Of a stretch of 64,000 nt of DNA, positions 26,329 to 37,700 are shown piece after piece. The first letter of the stretch is position 1, and the number at the start of each line of letters is the position of its first letter. The notes beneath the pieces are model-generated. The model made no database searches and was not told where the DNA came from. It was given only the letters and a program-made list of their open reading frames with translations. A program made the translations under genes and the position numbers. Source of the DNA: Amyloporia xantha (Eukaryota; Basidiomycota; Agaricomycetes; Polyporales; Adustoporiaceae); NCBI GenBank assembly GCA_036971615.1, contig JAYKKR010000007.1, positions 1,240,001-1,304,000 of the forward strand, given 5' to 3'.

Positions 26329-28447
26329 TTATAGGACAAGCGACGAGGACTGATACAGGATTGATGCGACAAAGAGCAAAAGACCAGGATAAGCGTGAGA
26401 AGCGTGAGAGGGCAAGGCTGACGAATGTTGTTGGCTAGACGATCTATCTATTGCACTCATACTATACGAGGGAGTAGAGGAAGTTGCCGCAGTAGAGGTC
26501 ACCAAAAATTCGGTGACGGTACTTGACGTTGGTGCAATCTGCGCCGTGGCTGTCAAATGATAACACATTATTTGGGTCAAAGAGCACTCATGGACCTGAA
26601 ACCCACACGTACTTGAGAATACACCGCCGTTTTTGGAAGCTGAAGACACTACTTTATCAAGTATAACAGAGGCATTGCTCGGTACCGTCGAAAGGAAGCC
26701 TATTCGAGGGGGGTCGACTGAGGGATTTGTCAAATTGCCATAATAAAATGCGACCATGTTGGACTTCAGAAATGGGTCACCGAGGCTCCAACTGAACAGA
26801 GCACTAAAACTGGGAGGATCAGTCGAGACTATCCTGTTCGCAACGCATGTTGATGCATTTCCCGCCTCTTGTTGTGTGATGAAATCGCGCGGGTCAACTG
26901 GGAACATTTTGCCACCGATCTGGAATGCGAGTGTGTGCGCACTGTCACAGGGCAAAGTGGGCTCTGTTCCTGAGTCAGCCGCGTATGCGGGTGAAACAGA
27001 AGTCAGGACATTGTTAATGACGTCTTGAGGACCTCGGATGAGAGAATTGCCCTGCAGAGAACCCGTTTAATGTTTAAGATTCAAAATGGTAATTTCAAAC
27101 GTACGCTGTCGATCAGTGCTGAGATGAACGAGGTAGATACGCCACTTGGTTCTATCGTGGAATTGGCGAGTTGCTTGCCGTCCAAAAACACGTTTTGAAT
27201 AGGAACCTCCCACCGTCTAAGCAAGTTATCGTCATTCGTACCAAACAGAGGCTGGAGCAAGTATCAGGCGGTACTCACAATGGGTAGATTTCATTCGCGG
27301 CAAAAGTTGGGGCATTTAAACCACCATCGGCGGGTGTATACAGGCGAACAGGCACCCAGGTGATGGACGAGTTGTCAACACCCGCTGGCAACTCACCAAC
27401 AGTGATCTCGCCATTGCCGCTCACGTCGATCGTGTCTCGCTGCAAAGTAATCTACGGCAAATCTTCAATGCCAGGTTTATGATTCCCGGTACCGGCCCGA
27501 CTTACTGAAAACAAAGGCTGATCTATCACTCCGGATGCTACCAATCGTGATACGAATGGCCCGTAGGCGTTGATATTGGATACCAAGTCATCCGAAGTAG
27601 ACGGACTGTCGAACTGTACAATATTCAATATTGACGTCCCCTATAGAAATTTGAATAAAGAATTACCTCCTTATTGATTACTTGGCTCTGGACGGAACTG
27701 TATAAGATAAAAAAAGATGAAGAGACATCCTTCGTCGCCTCTGGCTAAGACTCACCTTTCGGCAGGAAACCCGAGGCCTATGATGCCAGCACCTCCGTTC
27801 AAAACTGCCGAGTTGTCAGTGTCGTTGACAGCTGCAAAAGGCTGCTCTGGAAGAGATAGACCAGCCAGCGTGACATTGTCCAGACCAATAGGACCAGCAG
27901 CGAAGGTCCCAGACGTCGAATCTCCGTAGGTCAGGTTAACGCTTGTACCAATGGGCTGGAAGGCTGCCATTGAGTAGGCCGTGGCATTCGACTGCCGACA
28001 AACGGAAGTTTGACATTGGGTTGACATAACCCATAGGTCACTCGAGCCAGTGTCTATCAGTGAAGGCTGTCAGGACTTTATGTGAATCTCCCTCGACAAT
28101 ACAAAATACGTGCCCAAATTTACAGCCGTGGTGGTGTTTCCCACCGTAATAGCGACAGTATATACCCTAACATACCGCGCTCATTAACCGGGCGATCGAA
28201 CTCGGCGAGTATACAGGATCTGCACGTACATGTCGGCGAAGTCCCCCAAACCCACAGACCCAGCAAGCAACTCCTCAACGTTCCGCTCGGCCACCTTCCG
28301 GCTCTGCAGAGGCAAGCTAATGCCTCTCACGCGTTCACTGTGCTTCGCATTCGAAACGACCCGGTCGCTCGAGGGCCATACCGGCAGCGCAGAGGCCAGG
28401 GAAGGCAGAATAAGAAGCAGCCCCGTATACAGACCGGCCGTATACAT
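26329..28447 (-). CDS. GPI-anchored pepsin-like aspartic protease (peptidase family A1)
   Basis: This is a secreted, surface-anchored A1 endopeptidase. Eight exons close in frame: 28215-28447, 28124-28166, 27756-28066, 27667-27697, 27506-27640, 27279-27451, 27105-27216, 26329-27051; 586 aa. A signal peptide covers about residues 1-20 (LLLILPSLASALP). The first catalytic motif is SLIDTGSSDLWV (Asp97); the second is ALIDSGNSL (Asp345), whose DS and G codons are split by an intron. A two-lobed fold is supported by motifs such as IIGLGFPAE. The C-terminus has a Ser/Thr-rich linker and then a hydrophobic tail ending LLLFVASILYQSSSLVL, typical of a GPI signal, as in yapsin-like proteases. Exon 4 is only 31 nt. 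Start: the only ATG that leads with a signal peptide. The substrate is unknown. Confidence 0.93.
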
Positions 28448-28942
28448 CTTGAATCGTCAAAGAAAGACAAGAAAGCGACCTGCGCAGATGGTAAAGACGA
28501 CTGTCGTGGGCCTGCCGGTCGTCTTCGCGCAGCGAAGGGACAGGGAAGGTCGACTTGTCTTACAGTCCGCATACTTGTCGGCAAGCTGGTTGCTATCATT
28601 ACTGCAATCAATGATCTTCTCGAGACACGATAGTCAACCAATGACAGTAGAGTTCCTCGTACGCTGCGGCTGCGCAGCGATGCACAGCATACGTACGCTG
28701 GTGAGACCCATTCATGAGACTTGAGCGCGTCCACCAGTGGAAGATGTCGTGAAGCGGTCCGCGCTCAATCATTGGACCGTGATCAATTATCATCAATGTT
28801 CAGCGTTCGCATCTTGCAAAACGCTCCGTGGTAGTGACACATTCGGAAATCCTTCATACAATTCGTTGTTGACTGCCTAGGTATAACGTACAACTACGAT
28901 TACAATATCGTCGCGCAAGACACTCAATGGGGTCGACCGTAT
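28448..28942. promoter_or_regulatory. Intergenic spacer; promoter of the protease gene
   Basis: Lies upstream of the protease ATG and downstream of the CsbD-like gene, both on the minus strand. It holds only shadow ORFs. No specific promoter element is identified. Confidence 0.35.
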
Positions 28943-29674
28943 TCACCAACCGGACTAATAGAACAACATCCGTCAATATTGTACTTCGCTGAGTAAGGCA
29001 AGCGAACATACCTTTTCCTCCTGGCCGCGCTCGACCATGCCCTGGTTGCGCGTGGCTTTACCTGTCAACTCTTGCAAGTCCCCTAGGAATCGTCAAAAGT
29101 CAGGAACAAATCTTATGAATCCAGGAGCAAGATACTTACCCTTGATGCGCTGACCCATGGATGGCTTGCCACCGGGGCCACCAGCGGCTCCGCCTTGGTT
29201 GTCGAAGTTGTTTTGGTCGTAGCCGCCCTGACCTTGACCCTGACCGCCTCGTCCACCCTGGGCACCGGCACCACCGAAGTCACCTCCGGTACCGTAGGTG
29301 TTACTGTCTGTGGTGTTACCAGCGGAGCCGGTGTTGCCGTAGTTGTCGCCGGGACCAGCATTCCACTGCTGACCTTGGCCCTGGCCACCCTGGTCCCACT
29401 GCTGGCCCTGGTCACCCTGGAAGCCACCTTGCTGTTGGAAGGAAGGGTCCTGGTAACCCTGGCCACTTTGGAAGCCCTGGTCACCCTGGAATCCCTGATC
29501 ACCCTGGAAGCCTTGGTCGTCTCTCTCGCGGTGACGACGTTCTCCACCAAAGTTGTTACCGGCTGAGGCGAACGACAATGAGCAAGACCATCCTGACGCG
29601 ACAATACTGCAGTACTTACAAGCGCCGTTTTGACCGTTCCAGTTGTCGTTCGGGGGGTTGCCGTAAGAGTTCAT
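28943..29674 (-). CDS. Gln/Gly-rich protein with C-terminal CsbD-like domain
   Basis: Exons 29620-29674, 29140-29562, 29012-29083 and 28943-28954, about 186 aa. The N-terminal two thirds are low complexity, with repeated GDQGFQ units around residues 34-52 and then Gln/Gly/Asn/Tyr-rich sequence, predicted disordered. The C-terminus reads MGQRIKGDLQELTGKATRNQ, and in the adjacent frame GMVERGQEEK, which is a CsbD-like (stress-response) motif. The same family includes the Ustilago protein described as binding mismatched or cruciform DNA. The published-style frame requires removing one G from a run of four (about 29037-29041). Without that change the C-terminus becomes a non-conserved Arg/Gly sequence and the stop given here is not used. 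The last 4-codon exon is tentative. A TATA-like box lies about 115 nt upstream of the ATG. Confidence 0.6.
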
Positions 29675-29786
29675 GATGAGAAAAGCAGAGAACGGGTATT
29701 AAAGTTGGAAGTGGTCGTGTAAAGTTATGCTTTGAGTTGGAAGATGAGTCGTGAGTTTGATGGTAATACACAGGAGGACAGCAGAG

Positions 29787-29794
29787 ATTATATA
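29787..29794 (-). promoter_or_regulatory. TATA-like box of the CsbD-like gene
   Basis: TATATAAT on the minus strand, about 115 nt upstream of the ATG at 29674, a plausible distance for a fungal TATA element in a stress-inducible gene. Confidence 0.35.
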
Positions 29795-30266
29795 CCTTTA
29801 GGAGCTCAGAAACACGCGAGGTGGGGAAAGCTCCATGACGCAAGTGCGGAGGCCTGTGACGAGTGTAGGCTTGAAATTGGTATGGAGATCATGGGGCTAG
29901 TGGAGAGCGTGCAACTCGAGCCTTCGACTGTGACTCTGTCTTTGGTAGAGAGCTCCATCTAAGATGGATGTCGCAAACCGCAGTCGGATGTCGTAGTTCC
30001 ACACAAGTACCATCCGCCGAGACTGGGGCGATGGCAGCTCTGCACTTCTCGCCGTCTCCAAGAGCTGGGAGCTGTGAGGTAACTATCTCACCTTCCTTTC
30101 CGGGAAGCATCCTCCGTCACTCACGTGATGACACAGCGGCGCGTCCGCAATATTTGCAGCTTTGGAGGCGCTGTGGTTTCTTGCAGTTATTGACTCAGTC
30201 AGGTCAAGTTCGTGCGACTTACCTACTCTCAAATTCTGTCAAGACAGGTCACACTGATTGAGGTGA

Positions 30267-30281
30267 ACCGTGAATCACGGT
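30267..30281. repeat. 15-bp palindrome
   Basis: ACCGTGA-A-TCACGGT: seven-base arms that are perfect reverse complements around one central base. It lies in the divergent promoter, so a dimeric transcription-factor site is possible. Confidence 0.6.
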
Positions 30282-30563
30282 GATATGCACGAACTGATAC
30301 TCATGTATCCTGTCGCTCAGGGATTTATGTCGTTGTTCACGCAGCGGCGTGGGATCAGCGACATTGATATTGTGACCGTTCTGTTATGGTATGCTTCAGG
30401 TCAGTATAGCTTTGAGGAATAGGAATTGACCGAGTGAATTCTTCTTTCAGTGGTCAATAGCTGCGATATCTTGAATATTAGTCGATCCCGTTGGTACGAG
30501 CGACTCTGAGGTATGTGGTAATACAAGTTCGGTCGTTGCTCTCTTGATACGTATGTTCGTTGG

Positions 30564-30593
30564 CTATGGTATCCCTTTTGAGAGATACCATAG
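30564..30593. repeat. 10-bp perfect inverted repeat with 10-nt loop
   Basis: CTATGGTATC at 30564-30573 and GATACCATAG at 30584-30593 are exact reverse complements, separated by a 10-nt pyrimidine-then-purine loop. It lies about 180 bp upstream of the Rrn5-like ATG. It could be a dimer-binding site or a 5' UTR hairpin. Confidence 0.7.
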
Positions 30594-30772
30594 AGAATAT
30601 ACCGTCGGACATCGTGCGTCTCTCACAACAACCAGTGCTTTGCAATGCCTTGTATCTGTGATATTCAGCTGCCATAGTCTGTCTGTAGCTGAGGCGACTG
30701 AAAGCTGTCACATATGGCTAATGCTTCTTCTCTCGCAGTTCCATACATTATCCTACGCAACGCGGTTAGCTA

Positions 30773-33570
30773 ATGGCAAGTGCTCCATCCATCTCGGAGC
30801 AGAATATTCAAGACGAGGACGACCGGCCTGCTGATCCCACTTATCTTGCACACTTCTCAGAGCATCTTAATCATGTCCACTCTCACATTACTGGAAGAGA
30901 TGAGCATGGCGCGCTACCGCCCTCTTTCTTTCCTCCTCGAGCATTCTGGACCAGCGCAGAAAAAGAGGCATTCTTCCATGGGCTCGCTATCCACTCGCGT
31001 CTCCGGCCGGACCTGATCGCAGAGGACATAAAAACAAAAACTATGGTGGATGTTTGTGTTTATCTCCACGCACTCGAAGAGGGTGCTCGTGCCACACCTG
31101 TTCACTACAGGAAAGACATGCCTATTGCAATGGAAGTGTCTGACCGCTGGGTCGTACTCGAAGAGGGGAAGGCGCTTGCTCTGGAAAAAGAAGAGCCGGA
31201 ACGGGAGCAGAAAGCTCTGCAGGACAAGCGCGATGAGGAGGTCGCGTCGCGTAAGCTCGCACTGCGTGCCCGGAAGCGCCGAGCGCGGACGGGGTCCCAT
31301 GAGCGCGATCGGGACGGGGAGAAGGACAGGCGGGAGTCGCTCCGATCGTGGTTGAGCGAGAAGAAAGAAGACTGGAAGGTGGAGGATGCTCTACGTGCGT
31401 TGGATCTGCCCACGTTGAAGGCGATGGACCGAATGTTGAGACAGCGTGATGAGGCGAGGTCGGCGGACGAGTTGCAGGAGGTCGAGAAAATGCAACGTGC
31501 AGCGTATGCGGCCGCAGAGGCAGTGCAGTTGGCTCATGGGGAGCAAGGCTCTTTCGAGGCTCAAGAACATTCTCCTGTCGGCGAGGAAGTCATTGATCCA
31601 GCTCTTCGCACAGAGTCTCGAGGTGGTCAGTCCATGCCCGCTGTCCCTGACCTCTCTCCTATCGCAAGTTCTGCCCAGCCTCCCCACATGTTACCTCATC
31701 CGCACTTCCAGCCATCTACCCCGCCGTTCCAGAGTGTGGATCTTCCCTCCCAAGTCCTAAATCCATCCACCCCACCAGTAGTCTGTAAGACACTCCCTGA
31801 CGAGGGCACTCAGCCGGACGATACACAGCTGTCTCCTGCGGCGCGACGGAAGCTGCAGAAAAGGATGCACATGCGGAAGAAGAGAGCGGAGGCAAAAGGG
31901 GGCGTTGTGAATCCGACGACAGACAAATTGAAACCGGGGAAGAGAAGGACGGGCAGGAGTGTTAGTTTGCAGGAGAGTCATCAATCACCTCTTCAAACCC
32001 AAGAGAAGAAAACCGCGATCAATGGCACACAAGGTAGGAATAAGTGCTTGTGGGATGAGCTACGCGTCTAACGGAGCTTTCTACAGATTCAAGCTATTCT
32101 GTTCGAAAGAATGCCCAGCCAGATGTGGGATACTCGCAAGACGTGCAGAATACCGATGAAAATCACGAAAAACATGATGCAGGAGACCAGCCATCGGAGA
32201 CGGAAGACGATGAGCCTAAACGCCGTTCTCGCGCCTCTGGAATTACACTTCCGTACAGGCTTGTTTCGAAGCTCCAATCTAAAGGGCTTGATGCGGACAA
32301 GCTGCACGAGGAGAGCCTTGGCTTGCTCCACCTGGGAGGGCTAGCGAAACTCATGCGGTGCGTCTCCACACCTTAACGCCTATTGATCATCATGGGCGCT
32401 CCTTAGCTTGTGGTGTTGGTGTCTTGAGATGGAGATCATTAGGGCTCATGCATACATTCTCTGGGTCAGGTTATACAACAAGTTACACGACGTCCCAGTG
32501 TCAGTTGGGACCCAGATCTCTGCGGAAGTTATCAGGCTTCTGCATGAACATGTGGTGAATTTCACGACACAGGTCATGCATCGGACAATCATCTCTAGAG
32601 AACAAGAACGGCTCGCCAAGATGAATACTAAGGCTTGGAGGTTGGGCGGGAAGCAGGTGCGTTGGCGGCTCGTCTCATGTTTATGTCCTATGAACATGAA
32701 TGCGACTTGCGCATCAAATCACGGATGAAACTCACGACAAATTTGCCCCAGATCATCAACGCTACGAATGTCAACCATGCCTTAGCTATGATGGGATCTC
32801 AGAACTTCAGCAAGAGTGCGCATTTTGGAGGTTTATTGGAAAGACTCGGATTCGAGGCACAGGATGTCAGTGAAGTGGATGAAAGCGACGCGCCTGAAGA
32901 TGAAGAAGGGCATGAGCGCCATCCAAAACGATCGCGTCATACTAAGCCTGCAGTTCGACCACGGGCTCGGAGCTCCTCATTGCGGTCAGAAGACGAGGAT
33001 GAGGATGAGGATATCGGCGCTGACTACGAGGACGACGATACCAGCGAAGACGATGCTGACGTCGCGGACGAGGAGTCATTGGTGTCTTCGAGTCGTTCAC
33101 TGCATCGCACCATCTTCGCTCCATTCATCCGACTACCATCGGACCTGAATTCAGGTTCTCTTTCTGGAGGTTCTAATCCTCTAGATGTATCCTCGTACAT
33201 GCCTTGGCGACCATCATCAGCACCGGCGGAGCTTGTCGCGGATGGAGACCCCATGGAGGAAGAGACAGATGTGGAAGCGCTTCTAGAAGAGCTCCTCGAG
33301 GACGAAAAGCTCGACAAGCGGGATCACGCCATAGAAGAGATTTACGAGAAAGGCTTGTGGGCCAAGTTCTCCGCTTCTCGCTCTACACATACGGGTGAAG
33401 AGGAATCCGCCAGTATTCGTCGTGCCGGTCGCAAACGTAAGAGGGATGAGCTCGGAAGCGACGAAGATGACGCAGGAGACGAAGCACTCACCGACCAATT
33501 GTTGAGGTTCCATGAACCAGATCGGTTTGGACCTGTTAAAAGTCAGATCTACGTAGTAGACAGCGATTGA
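30773..33570 (+). CDS. RRN5: Rrn5-like RNA polymerase I upstream activation factor subunit
   Basis: Exons 30773-32033, 32087-32357, 32470-32656 and 32752-33570 sum to 846 codons (845 aa) with no phase conflict. Residues 58-104 form a SANT/Myb-like domain (FWTSAEKEAFFHGLAIHS, then a conserved RPDLIAEDI segment). Around residues 480-590 a histone-fold-like stretch (ISAEVIRLLHEHVVNFTTQV, then INATNVNHALAMMG) follows basic and disordered linkers. The C-terminal third is acidic, with runs of Asp/Glu and an NLS-like AGRKRKRDE. A SANT domain plus a histone fold is the layout of Rrn5, a UAF subunit that recruits Pol I factors to the rDNA promoter in the nucleolus. Alternative: another SANT/histone-fold chromatin protein, since I identified it by motif layout only. 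Confidence 0.75.
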
Positions 33571-34772
33571 ATTAGACTCGTTGCATCTAAAATCTAATGG
33601 TAAGTTGTGGACCTCGACAGTTGCACGTCCAGTCGCTGACTATAATGTGTTACGTCTAGTATCTAACAGAACTTCCACTGGCGTTTCTTAGTTCCATATA
33701 TCTTGGATTCTACTCCCGTACGTTAGCTTCTGTCTCCTAATGTCCAGTGACTCTCGCTTAGCCTCACAATAATTGCGTTCTGTCTATGTGCTAATATTTG
33801 CCACATAGGACTGATCTCTATAGTACTCTAATTTGTCGTGGCTATGCAAAGTTCTATCAGCTACATATTCACATGTTTTATTAAAGGGCAGTGGTCAACT
33901 TTACTGCTTTCCTGGGGTGTCTTATGTGCCGCGTCTAAATCCGGATGGCTTTACTAATGTATCCCATACTATACATAATCACAGTACCATACGTTGACAC
34001 AAGTCCGGGCACATATCTAATTACTCGTCTGAAAACAATCCTTGTATACGTCTCAATAGTCTAGAAGATACTCCAAAGAGACCTGGTGCTGAATTAGATG
34101 GAAGTTAGCAGATACAGAGCGTGGAAGAACACGTACTGTATGCTACACAATAAGTACTTCCATGCAAGTAAGTATTCATGAGCGAAGATCTGAGGAATAT
34201 TAATTTCGTCAATTTCGACACCAATGATCAAAATCGGAGATTGCCGATCTTGTTGAACAGGGTCGCTTCTTCTCACGACCCCTATTGCCGCCCACCAGAG
34301 GAACATATTAATGTACGTCTACCTTCCTGCCATGTCCGTGTCGAGTCCCCCCATCAATTTTACCTGTCTATTTCAGCAGCCAAGTGTCGGGAAGACTGTG
34401 GTTATTTGTCATTGCGTCTCCGCCTTGTTTCGGCGCTCTGGTGCGTGCAGCAAGTTTGGGATCGTGGCCAAATCGTGGCCTCAGGCTGCAGTGATTCGAA
34501 TCCGGCACGAGCGCAAATGCAACAAGGTCATTGTTTGATAGACCGTCTTGACTGATCTGACTCAAGGGGCATGAGGGACGTCGACGCAAGGCATCAGAGG
34601 TACATCGCAACACCATCTAGAATCGCACCATCTAGAATCGCATCCCAAGAGCTGCTGTGGTACTCAATCTCCTTTCCCTTCCTCCCCCCCTTCCGCGCAA
34701 GAGGTCAATAGCGAGAACTGTTCGCCTCTCAAACGCGGAATTTTGTCTGAGGCATCGTACGCCGCGAAGCTC
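33571..34772. promoter_or_regulatory. AT-rich intergenic region upstream of RIF1
   Basis: AT-rich spacer between two + strand genes. It contains the 3' end of the Rrn5-like transcript and the RIF1 promoter, including an exact 15-bp tandem duplication at 34611-34640. No ORF is supportable; a TTCGAAT core near 34495 lacks tRNA stems. Confidence 0.45.
34611..34640. repeat. 15-bp tandem duplication in the RIF1 promoter
   Basis: CACCATCTAGAATCG occurs twice, head to tail and without mismatch, about 130-160 bp upstream of the RIF1 start codon. Confidence 0.8.
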
Positions 34773-37700
34773 ATGGTGTCGCCATTCCCACCTCCGGCAC
34801 ATGGAGTGAATCCTGAGAACGCCACATCTTATTTCAAGTCCCCTGTGACCACACTTTTGGAGTCTATCGAAGATGACGCTGTCGACTACCTATCTCCGCA
34901 TGACATTCTGGAAGCATACTGCGTATTGTCCGCTCGGATCAAGAATATTGCTGCGATGCTCTCTGACCAAGAATGCAACCTTCCAGCAGTACAGTATCTC
35001 AAGCAGAATGCAAAAGGGATCATTAAATGTGTAAGAAGGGATATTTGTCGCGCATTTATCGACCCTTTCTTGGAGGCTTCACATAGCACTTCAATTCCGA
35101 GCTATCTGAGGTCGTTTCCTCCGGAACCGTTTGACGACAAGATCAAATACGCAAAGGAGCTATCCCAGATTTCTCAACGTGCACTCCAACTCCTTTCGAG
35201 CATATATTATTTCCCCGCGTTGTCTTCGGCGTGTCCACGTAAGTATCGACGGTAATGCAATTCATGATATCAAAACTCATTGACGAAACGCAGATACAGA
35301 CTTACTTGAGCTGTTGGATGACGTCCTTGCAATCGCAGTTGCTCCTTCGTTACCCACTCCGAACAGTACAAAAACACGCGCGCTGGCAATATGGGTCATG
35401 TCCAACATGCGACTGTCTGCGGCTTTCCTGTCCCAGAGAAAAGTTCAGTTGTTTTCAGCTATCAGGACGGTACTTACGAGCGGCGCGAATAATACATGTA
35501 CATCAGATAGTCTTACGGTAAGCTTGATATCTGCCTACGTCGAGTGTTTGCGTTTACATGGTGTTGCCCCTGAAGGCACTTCACAACATTTTGGTCCTCA
35601 ACCCGTCGACTTTCCTTGAGTCCTCACTCGAGACCTTGCCATCAGTTCTGGCTCTTTTAAAGTCGCCCTCCCCACTCATTCGATCTCAAGCAGCTCATAC
35701 TATGAGTGGATATGCGCTCGCCTTTCTAACTAAGTCATCCGCTGTCGATGACATCTCTCGGAACGTTATCAAACATCACATCCACACATTCATAGACACA
35801 CCCAAGTATCGCGCATCTCGTGCAGCTGATCAAAACGGTCATCTGGAAGACATTCTCATCGATGCTCTGCACTTGAAACACGTACAACCGGCTGGGCAGG
35901 GCCAGCCTTGGGCACTTATCGTCATCGCGTGTATCATCGTTCTCTCAGATGCAGATGTTTTTACGCACCCTCGCATTCTGAGGCTCGTCATAACTTCTCT
36001 CAATCATTCTGCGCACCACAAGCTCTCTATCGTCCGCATTCTTCATGCCTTTGTATGGAGATGTCTAGTGTGGGCTTTTGCTCGCATCAAAACGAGTGAC
36101 ACTCTGGAGGGCAATAACGACGCGCAGCCACCGGCACTAGATGTTAGGCATGCTGCGTTTCTTGTTGTGAAACAGGAGCGCCGAGGTGGTATAGGCCTTG
36201 CACTTATGAGGTGCTTATTATCCCCTTTGGGTGCTGGGATGTTTAACAGGGACGAGAGTGATCCATGCAAGGCTTTGACGGTGGTCAAGGACATGGTGCA
36301 AGACCCGGACGATCTTATCTATTTGGAAGGCAAAAAGGTTTTGGTAAAGCTGATCAGTGGGATTGGCTCTCCTCCGAGCCACATAGCAGGTGATAATTCA
36401 GATAGCGGGGACTGTTGGGACCGTACAATCGTTATGGAGTTATTCGACGGCACAGTGCTGAAGGCAGATGAGAAGCGGTTAGAGACCATTCTACCCCTCC
36501 TAGACCGACTCAGCATCGACGATGTGAGACAATTCGCCGAAACAGAAATCCTTCAGCATTGGGACGACCTGTTAAGTATTTGGATGATATGTGTTCGCAG
36601 AACAGTCCAAGAAATGCCATGCGCACCTGCAGTCCGTGTATGTTCTCCTGCCGTTCTGGTGCTGCTCCGCTGATTCAATGCGTTTATTAGAGCGACCTAT
36701 TACATGTCTGGCAGGCTCTCCTACTTGTTCAGGCTCAATTTACGCAAGAATATTGTCACTTGACAACCCCACCGGAGTTCGCACGTCGCATTTCTACTGT
36801 CGTCACGGAGATATTGCAATGGAGGACCTCACCCGCGTTACAGACCACACAGAACACAAATCTCGATCGATTTCTCCTTGCGTTTGGCAAGCACCTCTGG
36901 GGTGTGATGAAAAACATATTCCAGACTTCTTGGCTGGCTTCTACTGCAGGATCAATCGTGACAGTCCTGCTGGCACAGCAGTACGACTTGACGCGCGAGG
37001 ATGTCAAGCTTCCGTGGGGCGAGCTATGCGCTGCCTTGATATCCTCGGATTCTCCCGATTTGTTGTATAAACTGGCCATACGGAACGAGCATCAGAACGA
37101 AGTGCAACTGAAACGATATCTGTGGTCTTTACTTGCTAGGGAATGGAGGTCAGCCGATCCAAGGCCTACGTGGAGAGACAGTACCTCTTTTCTAGCTGTT
37201 GCTTTCTGGTAGGTCTCACCTTTTGACTATTCGCATGGCATATCTTGATGTTTCACAGTATATTGCCCTTGTCCGATGAAGAGCTGTCAATTTGGGAGAC
37301 AGTCCTTGATTTCACCATGGATTGCGCCAGTTCAGCACCCGTAACGTCATCGACGGTCATTGAAACACTGACCACACATCTAGCCGAGCAGTACGAAAGG
37401 TCAGTGCAGTACCTTTGAAAGTTCAAAATTCTAGGCTCACTTTGTCTCAGGTTATCCACTCATCCTAAGATCATACTTGCACTGCTTTCACGCTTCAAAC
37501 TCGAGGAGGCAGAAGATTTTCCCAACACATTCCTATCTCGCATAAACGACTTCCTATGTGATATTTACGACCTTCGGCAGGAGCTCTTATACCCCGCTAT
37601 AGATGCGCTCCGAACGCTCACGCACATTCTGACAATTTGTCCGAAAGCTCACCTTGTATCGTTAGTTTCCACAATCTCTGACGGCCTATGTATCTGGATG

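Larger units (their letters stand above)
29675..30772. promoter_or_regulatory. Divergent promoter region
   Basis: This 1.1 kb spacer separates the divergently transcribed CsbD-like (-) and Rrn5-like (+) genes. It contains two exact palindromes (30267-30281 and 30564-30593, listed separately) and a TATA-like element for the minus gene. No coding potential is supported. Confidence 0.5.

Noticed and set aside
29161..29676. 171-codon plus-strand ORF rich in Arg/His/Gly
   Set aside because: Antisense shadow of the repetitive CsbD-like gene.
34480..34515. TTCGAAT core resembling a tRNA B box
   Set aside because: The flanking bases do not form a T-arm stem and no A box or acceptor stem fits on either strand.
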